Source of the DNA: Kribbella sp. NBC_01245
Lineage (GTDB): Bacteria; Actinomycetota; Actinomycetes; Propionibacteriales; Kribbellaceae
Reading direction: 5' to 3'
NCBI RefSeq assembly: GCF_036226525.1
Contig: NZ_CP108487.1
Span: 8,615,015 to 8,679,014 of the forward strand
Length of the DNA: 64,000 nucleotides
The position numbers and the translations under genes were made by a program. Under the pieces are notes generated by a model. The model ran no database searches. It saw only the letters and a list, made by a program, of their open reading frames with translations, and was not told the origin of the DNA. This document shows positions 35,101 through 42,892 of the stretch, piece after piece; the stretch's first letter is position 1; the number at the start of each line of letters is the position of its first letter.

Positions 35101-38100
35101 ACGGCAAGGTCACGCTCCGCGGTCCCGACGGGTCATTCCTGCACCGGGATCAGACCTGGAGCTACTTCATGGACTACCTCGCCGACCGGTACACGCTGCC
35201 GCAAACCGGCGAATACCTCTTGCTGGTCGAGCCGTACGGCGCGCAGACGGGCACGATCGACGTAGGAGTCAACGCCATCCCGGCCGACGTCGTCGTACCC
35301 GCCACGGTCGACGAAGCGGCCAAGCCGGTCGGCAACACCAAGCCCGGCCAGCTCGCCCGGATGACCTTCCCGGCGACAGCGGGTCAGCGGGTGATGGTGA
35401 CGTGTGTCGCGATCGCCGGTCACGAGTACGACGTCGACTTCCAGCTGCTCAACCCGGCCGGTACCAGGGTCGAATCCGGCACCTGTTCGACGTCCGACAA
35501 GGGCATCCTGTTCGACACGCGGGCGTTGACCGACGGCACCTGGACCGTGACGGTCGACCCGAAGCGCGCGCTGTTGCTGAGCCCGGTGTTGCGGGCCGTT
35601 TCGGTCCCGGCTGACGTGGTGACCAACTCGGCGCTCGGCTCGAGCCCGGTCGTCAACCTCGTGCCCGGGCAGAACGCGTCCGTCGTCTTCCCGGTGGCGG
35701 CGAACCAGCGGTTCTACGTCGGTTGCACCCTGACCACGCCGGACCAGCAGTACGACATCGATTTCGAGCTGTTCCGGCCCGACGGCACTCGCGCCGACTC
35801 GGGTAGTTGCTACAGCTCGTTCAAGGGTGAGCTCTTCGACACCAGCACGGCCATCGCCACCGATGGCAACTGGACGGTCAAGATGAACCCGGGCCTGAAC
35901 GCGAACGCGGGCGCCACGATCCGCCTCATCGCCGTACCCGCCGATCTCGCCATCAGTACGACGATCGGCGCGGCCGCTTCGACGTTCGACACCTCGGTCG
36001 GGCAGGGCGCGGTGCTCTCGTTCCCGGCGACCGCGGGCCAGCGGGTGCTGATCGGCTGCAGCCTGGTCGATTGGGCCGCCAAGCAGTACGACGTGAACTT
36101 CAAGCTGCTCCGGCCGGACGGTACGACGGAGAAGAGCGCGAGCTGCTACGAATCCAGTGGCGGCATGCTGATCGACACTCTCGCGCTCACCGAGGGAACC
36201 TGGAAGCTGGTCGTCGATCCGGATTACGCGGTGACGACCCGAACCACCGTGCGGCTCTACTCGGTGCCCGCGGACATCACGAAGACGGCGACCGTCGGTG
36301 GTGCCGCGGTGAGCGTGACGACCGTGGTCGGCCAGTCGGCGCGCGTCACCTTCACCGGTACGGCGAGCCAGAAGATCAAGGCGACACTCACGGCGTCGAA
36401 CTACCCGTCGTGCGGCGGATTCGTGCGCCTGCAGAACTCGGCGGGCACGCAGCTGACGTCGATGTGCCTGTCGCTGAACAGCTCGCTCACCTACACCTTG
36501 CCGACGGCCGGGACGTACACGCTGTTCGTCGACCCGAGCGAGCTTTCCGCCGGGACCGCGAGTCTGACGGTCGCCAACGCTCCTGCCTTGGCACCCGATT
36601 CCGCCTCATCGACCAGCGACGAGGACAAGCCGGAACGTCGTCAGTTGCCCAAGGCAACACCAAGCGACAACCGCTCGACGGCTGATGAGGACGAGCCGGC
36701 GCAGGCCCCGGTCTATCCGCGCAAGCGCGACGCCTCGCTGACCGGCAAGATCCTGCGCACCGACGGCAAACCGCTCGCCGGCGTCACCGTGCGCGTGGCC
36801 GACCGGGCGGTGAAGACCCGGAACGACGGCTCGTTCGTGTTGAGTCGCCTGCCGCAGGGGACTTGGTTGTTCGTGATGGACGGCCGGACGGCGTCCACGC
36901 GGACGGCGAAGTACGGCTACTTCGACGTACAAGTGAATCTCTTCAAGGGCCGGAACAAGCTGTTCTACCAGCCGTATCTGCCGATTCTGGACACGGCCAA
37001 CGAGATGTCGATCGCCTCGCCGACGACCGGTCCGACGGTGATCAAGACGTCGAAGGTCCCGGGCCTGGAGGTCCACCTGCCCAAGGGCGTGACGATCACG
37101 GACGCGGACGGCAAGCCGGTTACGCGAGTCGGCATCACGCCGATTCCGGTGGACCGGACGCCGATCCCGATGCCCAAGGGCGTGCAGGTGCCGGTGTATT
37201 TCACGGTCCAGCCCGCCGGCGGTGAGCTGCATGGCGGCGAAGGCAAGATCTACTACCCGAACTACCTGGACCAGAAGCCCGGCACGCAGGTGAACTTCTG
37301 GACCCACGAGAAGTACGCCGAGGGCTGGGAGGTCTACGGCACCGGCACCGTCACGGCCGACGGTAAGCAGGTCAAGCCCGACTACGACACCGCGATCGAG
37401 AACTTCGATGGCGCGATGATCAACGTCTCCGGCTGGCTGGAGGCACTGGGCAAGGGCATTCTCGAGGCGCTGGGCTCGGCCGGCGACCCGGTCGATCTCG
37501 GCACCGGGCGGTTCACTTACAACCAGTCCGACCTGACGCTGGGCGGGTTCATCCCGATCGACGCGCAGCGCTCGTACAACTCCGGCGACGGCCGCGCGCG
37601 CCCGTTCGGCTGGGGCACGATCGGCACGTACGACACCTTCCTGACCTCCAAACGCCAATGGCAGGAGGCCGATCTCAACCTGATCGACGGCACCCAGGTT
37701 CACTTCGTCCGTACGTCGGCGGGCACCGGCTACTCGGACGCGGCGTTCGCGGCCGTCGGCACGATCGGCCAGTTCGCCGGGTCGACGCTGATCTGGAACG
37801 GCCGCGGCTGGGACCTGCGGCTGCGGGACGGAACCACGTTGGTGTACGGCGAACTCGCGCCGCTGCAGGGCATTCGCGACCGCTTCGGTCACTACGTGCA
37901 GATCCGGCGTATCGCCAAGAATGGTTGGGGAAACCAGATCGGCGCAGTCGTCGCGGTCACGTCGTCCGAGGGCTACTGGCTGACCTACGACTACGACACG
38001 GCCGGTCAGGTCACCGCCATCCACGACAACGCGGGCCGAACCGTCTCGTACACCTACGAGAACGGTCTGCTGAAGACGGTCACGGACGTCAACGGCGGCG

Positions 38101-41100
38101 TCACGACGTACGGCTGGGACGCCTCGAAGCGCCTCACCACCATCACGGACGCCAAACAACAGCTCTTCCTCACCAACACCTACGACACCAACAACCGCGT
38201 AATCCAGCAGCAGCTCGCGGATGGCGGCCTCTACAAGTTCGACTATGTCCTCGACGCCACCGGCAAGAAGGTGGTCAAGACGACGGTGACCGATCCGTCC
38301 GGCGCCAAGCGGGTCGTGGAGTACGACGCGGCCGGCTATCTCGCCAAGGACGCGAGCGCCGTCGGTACCGCCAAGGAACGCGGCTACTCGGTCGAGCGTG
38401 ACCCGGCCAGCCACGTGCCGACGAAGACCACTGACTCGGATGGTCGCGTCATCACCAGCACGTACAACGCGAACCAGCAGGCGACGTCGACGACCACCAC
38501 GGTCGGTGGTGTCGTCCAGCAGGAGACGGCGACGTACAACGGGCCCGAGGGCGCGATGGACTCGACGACCGATGCCGTGGGCAACACCACCCGGTACACG
38601 TTCGATGCCGCGGGCAACGTCGCGACCACGACCGACGCCGAAGGCCGCAAGACCACCTTCGAGTGGAACAGCGACGGCCTGCTGGTGAAGCAGACGCCGG
38701 ATGGCGCGGGTGCCACGACGTACGAGTATCTGGACGGCGTCACGTCGGAGGTGACCGATCCGCTCGGGCGCAAGACGTCGTACGGCATCGACGCGGCCGG
38801 ACGCGTGGTGGAGACGGTCGGACCCGACGGTGGCGTCAACACCGTGCAGTACGACCCGGCGAATCAGGTGTTGTCGACGAAGGACCCGGCGGGTGCCGTC
38901 ACGACGTACACCTATGACCAGAACGGCAATCTCGAGTCGTTGAAGGACGCCCGGGACGGCATCACCACCTGGGCGTACGACGCGGCCGATCGGGTCCACC
39001 GGATGACGGACCAGCTCGGGCGGGATACGACGTACACCTACACCGCGCTCGGACGGCCTGAGACGGTTACGGATCGCAGAGGTCTCACGACCGAGTACAG
39101 GTACGACGAGTTGCAGCGCGAGGTCTTTACCGGTTTCGGCCGGACGGGCTCGCCTGGGGCGTACCAGTACGAGTCGACGCTCACCTCGGTGTACGACGCG
39201 AAGGGCCGTCTCGAGTCGGTGACGGACTCCACACCGGGCGCGGGAGCGGTGACCTACGGCTATGACGAGCGGGACCGGCTTACCAGCGAGACGACGCCTC
39301 AGGGCACGACCACGCGGGTCTGGGACGAGATAGACCGTCTGCGGGTGCTCAAGGTGCCAGGTCTGCCTGATACGACGTACGACTACGACAGGACCGACCG
39401 GCTCACCAAGGTGACTCGTGGAACGGTCGAGGCCTCTTACGGGTACGACTCGACCGGGCGGCTCAAGACGCAGACGTTGCCTGGCGGGATCGTCCGTACG
39501 GCCGACTACGACCTTGCGGGCGCTCTGACCAGTCTGAGGTTCAGTGCGGGCGCTCAGTCGCTAGGGGATCTCACCTACCACTACGACAGCGCAGGACGTC
39601 TCGATCGCACTGGTGGTACTTGGGCGCGGGCAGACCTGCCAGAGCCGGTTACAACCGCTGTATTCGACGCAGCGAACCGTCTGACCTCACTGGACGGCGT
39701 AACCCGCTCCTACGACAACGAGGGCAACCTGACGTCTGACGGCACGTCGACGTACTCCTGGAACGCCCGGGGCCAGTTGGCCGGTACGACGGGCGCGGTC
39801 GGTGCTGCCGCGATCAAGTACGACCCGCTCGGCCGGCGCATCGGTACGACCGTCGGCGGCGAGACGTGGAACCTGCGCTACGACGGCGACAACCTGCTCG
39901 TCGAGGATGGGCCTGGTGCTGCTGATGCCACCTACCTCAGCGGGCTGGGGACTGACTCGGCCGTTGCAAGGGTTGACGGGCTCGACGGCACTGGTGGCGC
40001 CTCAGCCCTGCTGACGGATCGCCTGGGCTCAGTGGTGGCCCGGACGGCTCCTGGGGCTTCGACGCTTGCGGCCGAGTACACGTACGGTCCGTACGGCGAG
40101 GGGCGGTCGAGCCTCGCGGACGACACGAACCCGGTGCGGTTCACCGGGCGCGAGTCTGGGCCGGGAGTGCCCGCGGGGCTGCAGTTCCAGCGGGCCCGGT
40201 GGTACGAGCCAGGCACGGGCCGCTTCCTGTCGGAGGACCCGGCCGGGTTCACCGGTGCCGGGCCGAACCTCTACAACTACGTGAACGGCGATCCGGTCGA
40301 CGCGACCGACCCGAGCGGCGCGGTGCCGCAGATTCTGGTGGCCTGTGCGGGCGGTGCCGTGGTCAACACCGTGGCCGGGGTGCTGCTCGGGCGCAAGCAT
40401 TCCGTCGGGGATTACCTGCGGGGGCTTGGCAAGGGCTGTGCCGAGGGTGTGCTGATGTTCGGCGTCGGGAAGTTCCTGAGCGTCGGACTGCGGTCGGCCC
40501 GTCCGGCCACCCGGTTGCTGGATGACGCGGCTGAGACGGCCGCGAAGGCCTGCAGCTTCACCGGCGAGACCGTGGTGCTGATGGCCGACGGGACCAAGAA
40601 GCCGATCTCGGAGGTCGAGGTCGGGGACGAGGTGCTGGCGACGGACCCGGAGACGGGGGAGCAGGCCGCCCGCAAGGTCAGCAAGGTGTTCGAGCATTCC
40701 GACCAGGTGGTGGACCTCGAGGTCGATGGCGAGATCGTCACGACCACCGCGAACCACCCGTTCTGGAATGAGACGGACCAGCGGTTCGAACCGGCCGGGG
40801 AGCTCGATCGCGGCGACCAGGTCCGCTCGGCCGACGGCAGCCGCCTGACAGTCGGCGGCCTGCGGTTCGCGACGGCCCGGCTCGCCACGGCGTACAACCT
40901 CAAGGTCGACGGGATCCACACGTATCACGTCGGCGTGGCCGGGCTGCTGGTCCACAACGCGTGCGTGATCCCGAAGATCACCGATCACGGGTTGAAGCAC
41001 TCGTTCGACCGGCATGCGGCGCAGTGGTTCGGCCGCGAGGTCGGCAAGGGCCGGATGGACGACTGGAGCGCGCTGATCCAGCGGACGGCCCGCAGCTCGA

Positions 41101-41267
41101 AGGTGTTCCCGTGGTCGAGTGGTTCGACCGCGACGCAGGCGCACCTGGCCCGGATCGACGGCAAGTGGTTCGTGGCGCAGTTCAACGCCACCACCGGTGA
41201 TCTGGTCACCGCGTTCGTACCGACCAACAAGCAGGTGACCGCGATGCTGCGACTATTGGGCAAGTGA
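32175..41267 (+). CDS. Giant secreted Rhs/YD-repeat polymorphic toxin with HINT domain (toxin 1)
   Basis: A 3,030-residue exported toxin. In order: Sec signal (VSRRSTVMLVAVSLLASLLG); three repeats of about 121 residues (roughly 49-403) each opening like YVPVARATVVNN; an FN3 domain (about 411-494); two IPT-like domains; five or six repeats of about 100 residues (about 710-1470); a carboxypeptidase-regulatory-like domain (about 1520-1600); a DUF6531-type opening (GDPVDLGTGRF); YD repeats (about 1900-2630); the Rhs core signature YEPGTGRFLSEDPAGF; a pretoxin HINT domain (CSFTGETVVLMADG to LLVHNA); and a 100-residue tip. The tip (ITDHGLKHSFDRHAAQWFG...) is His-rich and probably a nuclease. GTG 32175 has GGGGG 4-5 nt upstream. 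It overlaps its immunity gene. Confidence 0.93.
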   Translation: MSRRSTVMLVAVSLLASLLGPNPLATAEPTQAPKQQQARQAATPALQPAAGQFVPVAPATVVNGVAIAAAGTSTVTVAGANGIPSAAQVSAVAVQVTAIGTTAAGYVQTFAAGTTRPTDSTTNFVTGRNTASYDVVPVSATGQISVYSSAASKVWVRLRGYYTSASAVTAGATFVPLAPTAVVNNVSLAAAGTTTATLAGANGIPAAASVAAVALDVVASAPTAAGVIKTYPAGTTAPADATVNYPVSVSQSNYETVKLSSTGQVTFSASGATKLTVRLRGYYSVPTATTAAASYVPVARATVVNNVALAAAGTTTATFAGANGVPAAATVAAIDANVVASAPTAAGALTSYAAGTTRPADSSVHYANAVSTASHDTVKISAAGQTTFYASGATKLIVRLRGYFKKATAPLAPTGVTVAPGDGRATVGWTTPKDGGAAITGYTLTANPGGIKTTVGLEDSATITGLTNGTPYTFTVQAINAAGTSAASAVTKPVVPMGGEVLYAHDAAGRVKAVFTSDGAGVAYQYDAVGNITATQSLPADQLKVVQAGPATVVVGDSYEIYGTGFGLDPAQVQVSIGGAAAAITSHRRNHLVATVPAGAASGPVTVTVAGTTVQAAQVALLTAPQVATVSPAIVDRSGTLTVSGANFAPTTTGNNVSINGTKLQVLTASPTSLTLRAPGFGVVGKVTVRTRAGLVTSTDRVTVPPAPFLAADVAASTHLSVDTPATITMATSNQLALFSIDGTPGKRLGFQIDETISGCYEAHIWAPDRSAVVVVETICGKEFLELPRSAAAGTYMIELDPRDPTTGTFTVTARQSADLTAALTIDGPVGSLTTTAAPSHATFTFSGTQGQLVFTTLTAPNKLAHGAVLWGPQGQKLNSTGTFYGTSDSGYLSAVLLPETGVYTVDINPYQFDLGTYTAQVTLVPPPVSATTTIDGTAARLGITKPGQTGSVSFTGTQGQLVHIDLATALTSTSNGKVTLRGPDGSFLHRDQTWSYFMDYLADRYTLPQTGEYLLLVEPYGAQTGTIDVGVNAIPADVVVPATVDEAAKPVGNTKPGQLARMTFPATAGQRVMVTCVAIAGHEYDVDFQLLNPAGTRVESGTCSTSDKGILFDTRALTDGTWTVTVDPKRALLLSPVLRAVSVPADVVTNSALGSSPVVNLVPGQNASVVFPVAANQRFYVGCTLTTPDQQYDIDFELFRPDGTRADSGSCYSSFKGELFDTSTAIATDGNWTVKMNPGLNANAGATIRLIAVPADLAISTTIGAAASTFDTSVGQGAVLSFPATAGQRVLIGCSLVDWAAKQYDVNFKLLRPDGTTEKSASCYESSGGMLIDTLALTEGTWKLVVDPDYAVTTRTTVRLYSVPADITKTATVGGAAVSVTTVVGQSARVTFTGTASQKIKATLTASNYPSCGGFVRLQNSAGTQLTSMCLSLNSSLTYTLPTAGTYTLFVDPSELSAGTASLTVANAPALAPDSASSTSDEDKPERRQLPKATPSDNRSTADEDEPAQAPVYPRKRDASLTGKILRTDGKPLAGVTVRVADRAVKTRNDGSFVLSRLPQGTWLFVMDGRTASTRTAKYGYFDVQVNLFKGRNKLFYQPYLPILDTANEMSIASPTTGPTVIKTSKVPGLEVHLPKGVTITDADGKPVTRVGITPIPVDRTPIPMPKGVQVPVYFTVQPAGGELHGGEGKIYYPNYLDQKPGTQVNFWTHEKYAEGWEVYGTGTVTADGKQVKPDYDTAIENFDGAMINVSGWLEALGKGILEALGSAGDPVDLGTGRFTYNQSDLTLGGFIPIDAQRSYNSGDGRARPFGWGTIGTYDTFLTSKRQWQEADLNLIDGTQVHFVRTSAGTGYSDAAFAAVGTIGQFAGSTLIWNGRGWDLRLRDGTTLVYGELAPLQGIRDRFGHYVQIRRIAKNGWGNQIGAVVAVTSSEGYWLTYDYDTAGQVTAIHDNAGRTVSYTYENGLLKTVTDVNGGVTTYGWDASKRLTTITDAKQQLFLTNTYDTNNRVIQQQLADGGLYKFDYVLDATGKKVVKTTVTDPSGAKRVVEYDAAGYLAKDASAVGTAKERGYSVERDPASHVPTKTTDSDGRVITSTYNANQQATSTTTTVGGVVQQETATYNGPEGAMDSTTDAVGNTTRYTFDAAGNVATTTDAEGRKTTFEWNSDGLLVKQTPDGAGATTYEYLDGVTSEVTDPLGRKTSYGIDAAGRVVETVGPDGGVNTVQYDPANQVLSTKDPAGAVTTYTYDQNGNLESLKDARDGITTWAYDAADRVHRMTDQLGRDTTYTYTALGRPETVTDRRGLTTEYRYDELQREVFTGFGRTGSPGAYQYESTLTSVYDAKGRLESVTDSTPGAGAVTYGYDERDRLTSETTPQGTTTRVWDEIDRLRVLKVPGLPDTTYDYDRTDRLTKVTRGTVEASYGYDSTGRLKTQTLPGGIVRTADYDLAGALTSLRFSAGAQSLGDLTYHYDSAGRLDRTGGTWARADLPEPVTTAVFDAANRLTSLDGVTRSYDNEGNLTSDGTSTYSWNARGQLAGTTGAVGAAAIKYDPLGRRIGTTVGGETWNLRYDGDNLLVEDGPGAADATYLSGLGTDSAVARVDGLDGTGGASALLTDRLGSVVARTAPGASTLAAEYTYGPYGEGRSSLADDTNPVRFTGRESGPGVPAGLQFQRARWYEPGTGRFLSEDPAGFTGAGPNLYNYVNGDPVDATDPSGAVPQILVACAGGAVVNTVAGVLLGRKHSVGDYLRGLGKGCAEGVLMFGVGKFLSVGLRSARPATRLLDDAAETAAKACSFTGETVVLMADGTKKPISEVEVGDEVLATDPETGEQAARKVSKVFEHSDQVVDLEVDGEIVTTTANHPFWNETDQRFEPAGELDRGDQVRSADGSRLTVGGLRFATARLATAYNLKVDGIHTYHVGVAGLLVHNACVIPKITDHGLKHSFDRHAAQWFGREVGKGRMDDWSALIQRTARSSKVFPWSSGSTATQAHLARIDGKWFVAQFNATTGDLVTAFVPTNKQVTAMLRLLGK

Positions 41268-41962
41268 CGAAAGACGCGCTCTATCCACAGCCACCGCATC
41301 TGTCGATCAGCATCTGGTCGCCGGATGACGAGGAGTCCGTCTTCGGCCGGGCCTGTGACGTGGCGGTGGAGCTGGGGTGCCGGCCGAGCGGAGTCGCTCG
41401 GCTGGCACCCCGTGGGGAGCCGTTCGAGCTGGTGCACGACCTCGAGGCGACGACCGAGCAGCTCGCGGCGGCGGCGTTCGAGACCGCGGTGCATGGCGGG
41501 GGTCCGCTGCGGGCGGTGAAGGCGGGCTTCCAGAGCAAGGCCTGGGGCACGGTGATCGTCGAGCACACTCTCGGTCCCGCGGCTGAGCCGCATCCGACGG
41601 CGATCTCGTTGTCCGGTGATCTGCTCAGCCCATTGGAGTCGCAGAGCCGGTCGGAGCGGCGGGCCGCGCAGAAGCTGTCCGAGTGGTCAGTCGAGGTGCT
41701 GCGCGAGCTGAGCGCGCGCTGTTCGGCGCGCTACGGCACGATCGCGGTCGAGGTTTCGATGCCGACTCCCGCCGGACTGCGGGCGGGGGAGCGACTTCAG
41801 GGCGACATCTTCGTCGCCGCCGAGATCGACCGCTTCCGGGCCGCCTTCGGACCTGTTGGCGGAGTGGTCTGGCCGCAGGGTGAGTTCTTCTCCCGACCTC
41901 CTGTGGATGACCGCGCGTTGGCCTCCGGTTGTGTCGCGCTGGGGTACGCCTTAGCACCCTGA
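41264..41962 (+). CDS. Putative immunity protein for Rhs toxin 1
   Basis: A 232-residue soluble protein without signal or membrane segment, starting at GTG 41264, which overlaps the toxin stop as GTGA. This tight coupling directly after a polymorphic toxin tip is the standard toxin-immunity layout, so the role is inferred from position. It has an acidic N-terminal part (SIWSPDDEESVFGRACDVAV) and a later alpha-beta part (YGTIAVEVSMPTPAGL). I do not recognise a named Imm family. Confidence 0.78.
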   Translation: MTKDALYPQPPHLSISIWSPDDEESVFGRACDVAVELGCRPSGVARLAPRGEPFELVHDLEATTEQLAAAAFETAVHGGGPLRAVKAGFQSKAWGTVIVEHTLGPAAEPHPTAISLSGDLLSPLESQSRSERRAAQKLSEWSVEVLRELSARCSARYGTIAVEVSMPTPAGLRAGERLQGDIFVAAEIDRFRAAFGPVGGVVWPQGEFFSRPPVDDRALASGCVALGYALAP

Positions 41963-42090
41963 ACACCGGTTTCGATGGTCATATTCCCGTCTCGGAACGT
42001 GCCCGATTATGTTGCCTGGGTAACGACACGCCGGGCCCACGCGGGGGCCTTGACCCTGCTTGCTTCTGTCGGAGGCCGGGCGTACGGTAT

Positions 42091-42106
42091 CCCTAGATGT
42101 AGTAGT
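42091..42106. promoter_or_regulatory. Candidate NrdR box
   Basis: CCCTAGATGTAGTAGT (reverse complement ACTACTACATCTAGGG) resembles the actinobacterial form of the NrdR operator ACACTACATCTAGTGT. A second dyad, CCACAGGTTGTGG at 42125-42137, lies about two helical turns downstream and could be its pair. Confidence 0.5.
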
Positions 42107-42120
42107 TACACGGGTGAAGT

Positions 42121-42195
42121 TAGTCCACAGGTTGTGGTCGGTTAACCACAGGCCATCAACAAGTCATACACAGGTTGTCCCCAGGTTTATCCCCA
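42121..42195. promoter_or_regulatory. Cluster of DnaA-box-like 9-mers
   Basis: Within 75 bp: TAGTCCACA, TTAACCACA, a CACAGG half site, TTGTCCCCA and TTATCCCCA, each one or two mismatches from the actinobacterial box TTGTCCACA/TTATCCACA. None is perfect, so DnaA binding is a suggestion. Confidence 0.45.
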
Positions 42196-42278
42196 GACGG
42201 CACCGCTAGCGGGGCGCCGCACCGGGTTGTGACCGGTTTGCGGGACGACTGATCGACTCTCGGGAGGAGTGGTTCGCG

Positions 42279-42758
42279 ATGCACTGTCCTTACTGCCGTC
42301 ACGCGGACTCCCGGGTGGTGGACAGCCGGGTTGCCGAGGACGGCGGAGCGATCCGCCGCCGCCGGCAGTGCCCGGTCTGCGACAAGCGGTTCACCACGGT
42401 CGAGCAGATGCAGCTGACAGTGGTGAAACGGTCCGGCGCGACCGAGCCGTTCAGCCGCGACAAGGTGATCCGGGGCGTCGGCAAGGCCTGCAAGGGCCGG
42501 CCGGTCGACCAGAACGCTCTGGCGCGACTCGGCCAGCAGGTCGAGGACGCGTTGAAGGGCGCCGGGTCGCCAGAGGTGCCGGCGCACGAGGTGGGCCTGG
42601 CGATTCTCGGTCCCTTGCGGGAGCTCGACGAGGTGGCGTATCTGCGCTTCGCGAGCGTCTACCGCCAGTTCGAGTCGGCTGACGACTTCGAGACCGAGAT
42701 CGCGCTGCTCCGGGCTGAGAAAGAGCCCGCGGGCACGGAGCCGACGGCTCGCGCCTAG
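42279..42758 (+). CDS. nrdR: Transcriptional repressor NrdR
   Basis: A 159-residue ATP/dATP-sensing repressor of ribonucleotide reductase genes. The zinc ribbon is CPYCRHADSRVVDSR...CPVCDKRFTT with the four Cys intact; an ATP-cone follows (VVKRSGATEPFSRDKVIRGV, then VYRQFESADDF). Length is normal. GGGAGGAG lies about 10 nt before the ATG. nrdJ follows 134 bp downstream, so NrdR is encoded with its main target, and boxes upstream imply autoregulation. Confidence 0.96.
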   Translation: MHCPYCRHADSRVVDSRVAEDGGAIRRRRQCPVCDKRFTTVEQMQLTVVKRSGATEPFSRDKVIRGVGKACKGRPVDQNALARLGQQVEDALKGAGSPEVPAHEVGLAILGPLRELDEVAYLRFASVYRQFESADDFETEIALLRAEKEPAGTEPTARA

Positions 42759-42892
42759 CCGTGCGCCGTACCCAAAGAACACCACAGACGTTAACGGGGA
42801 AGTAGCACGTGCAGTACCGCATTGCCCAAGTAAGGCCAACGGGGCGGTCCCGACAGACCGCAGCAGCAGTACAGACGAGTCGAGGAGTAACC

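Larger units (their letters stand above)
41963..42278 (+). promoter_or_regulatory. nrdR-nrdJ upstream regulatory region
   Basis: A 316-bp gap without a gene. It contains a candidate NrdR box (42091-42106), a dense cluster of DnaA-box-like 9-mers (42121-42195), and a strong GGGAGGAG ribosome site before nrdR. The first 100 bp after the immunity gene show nothing clear. Confidence 0.6.

Noticed and set aside
36606..38999. 797-residue minus-strand frame opposite the Rhs gene
   Set aside because: Arg/Val/Asp-rich shadow of YD repeats, with no family features or ribosome site.
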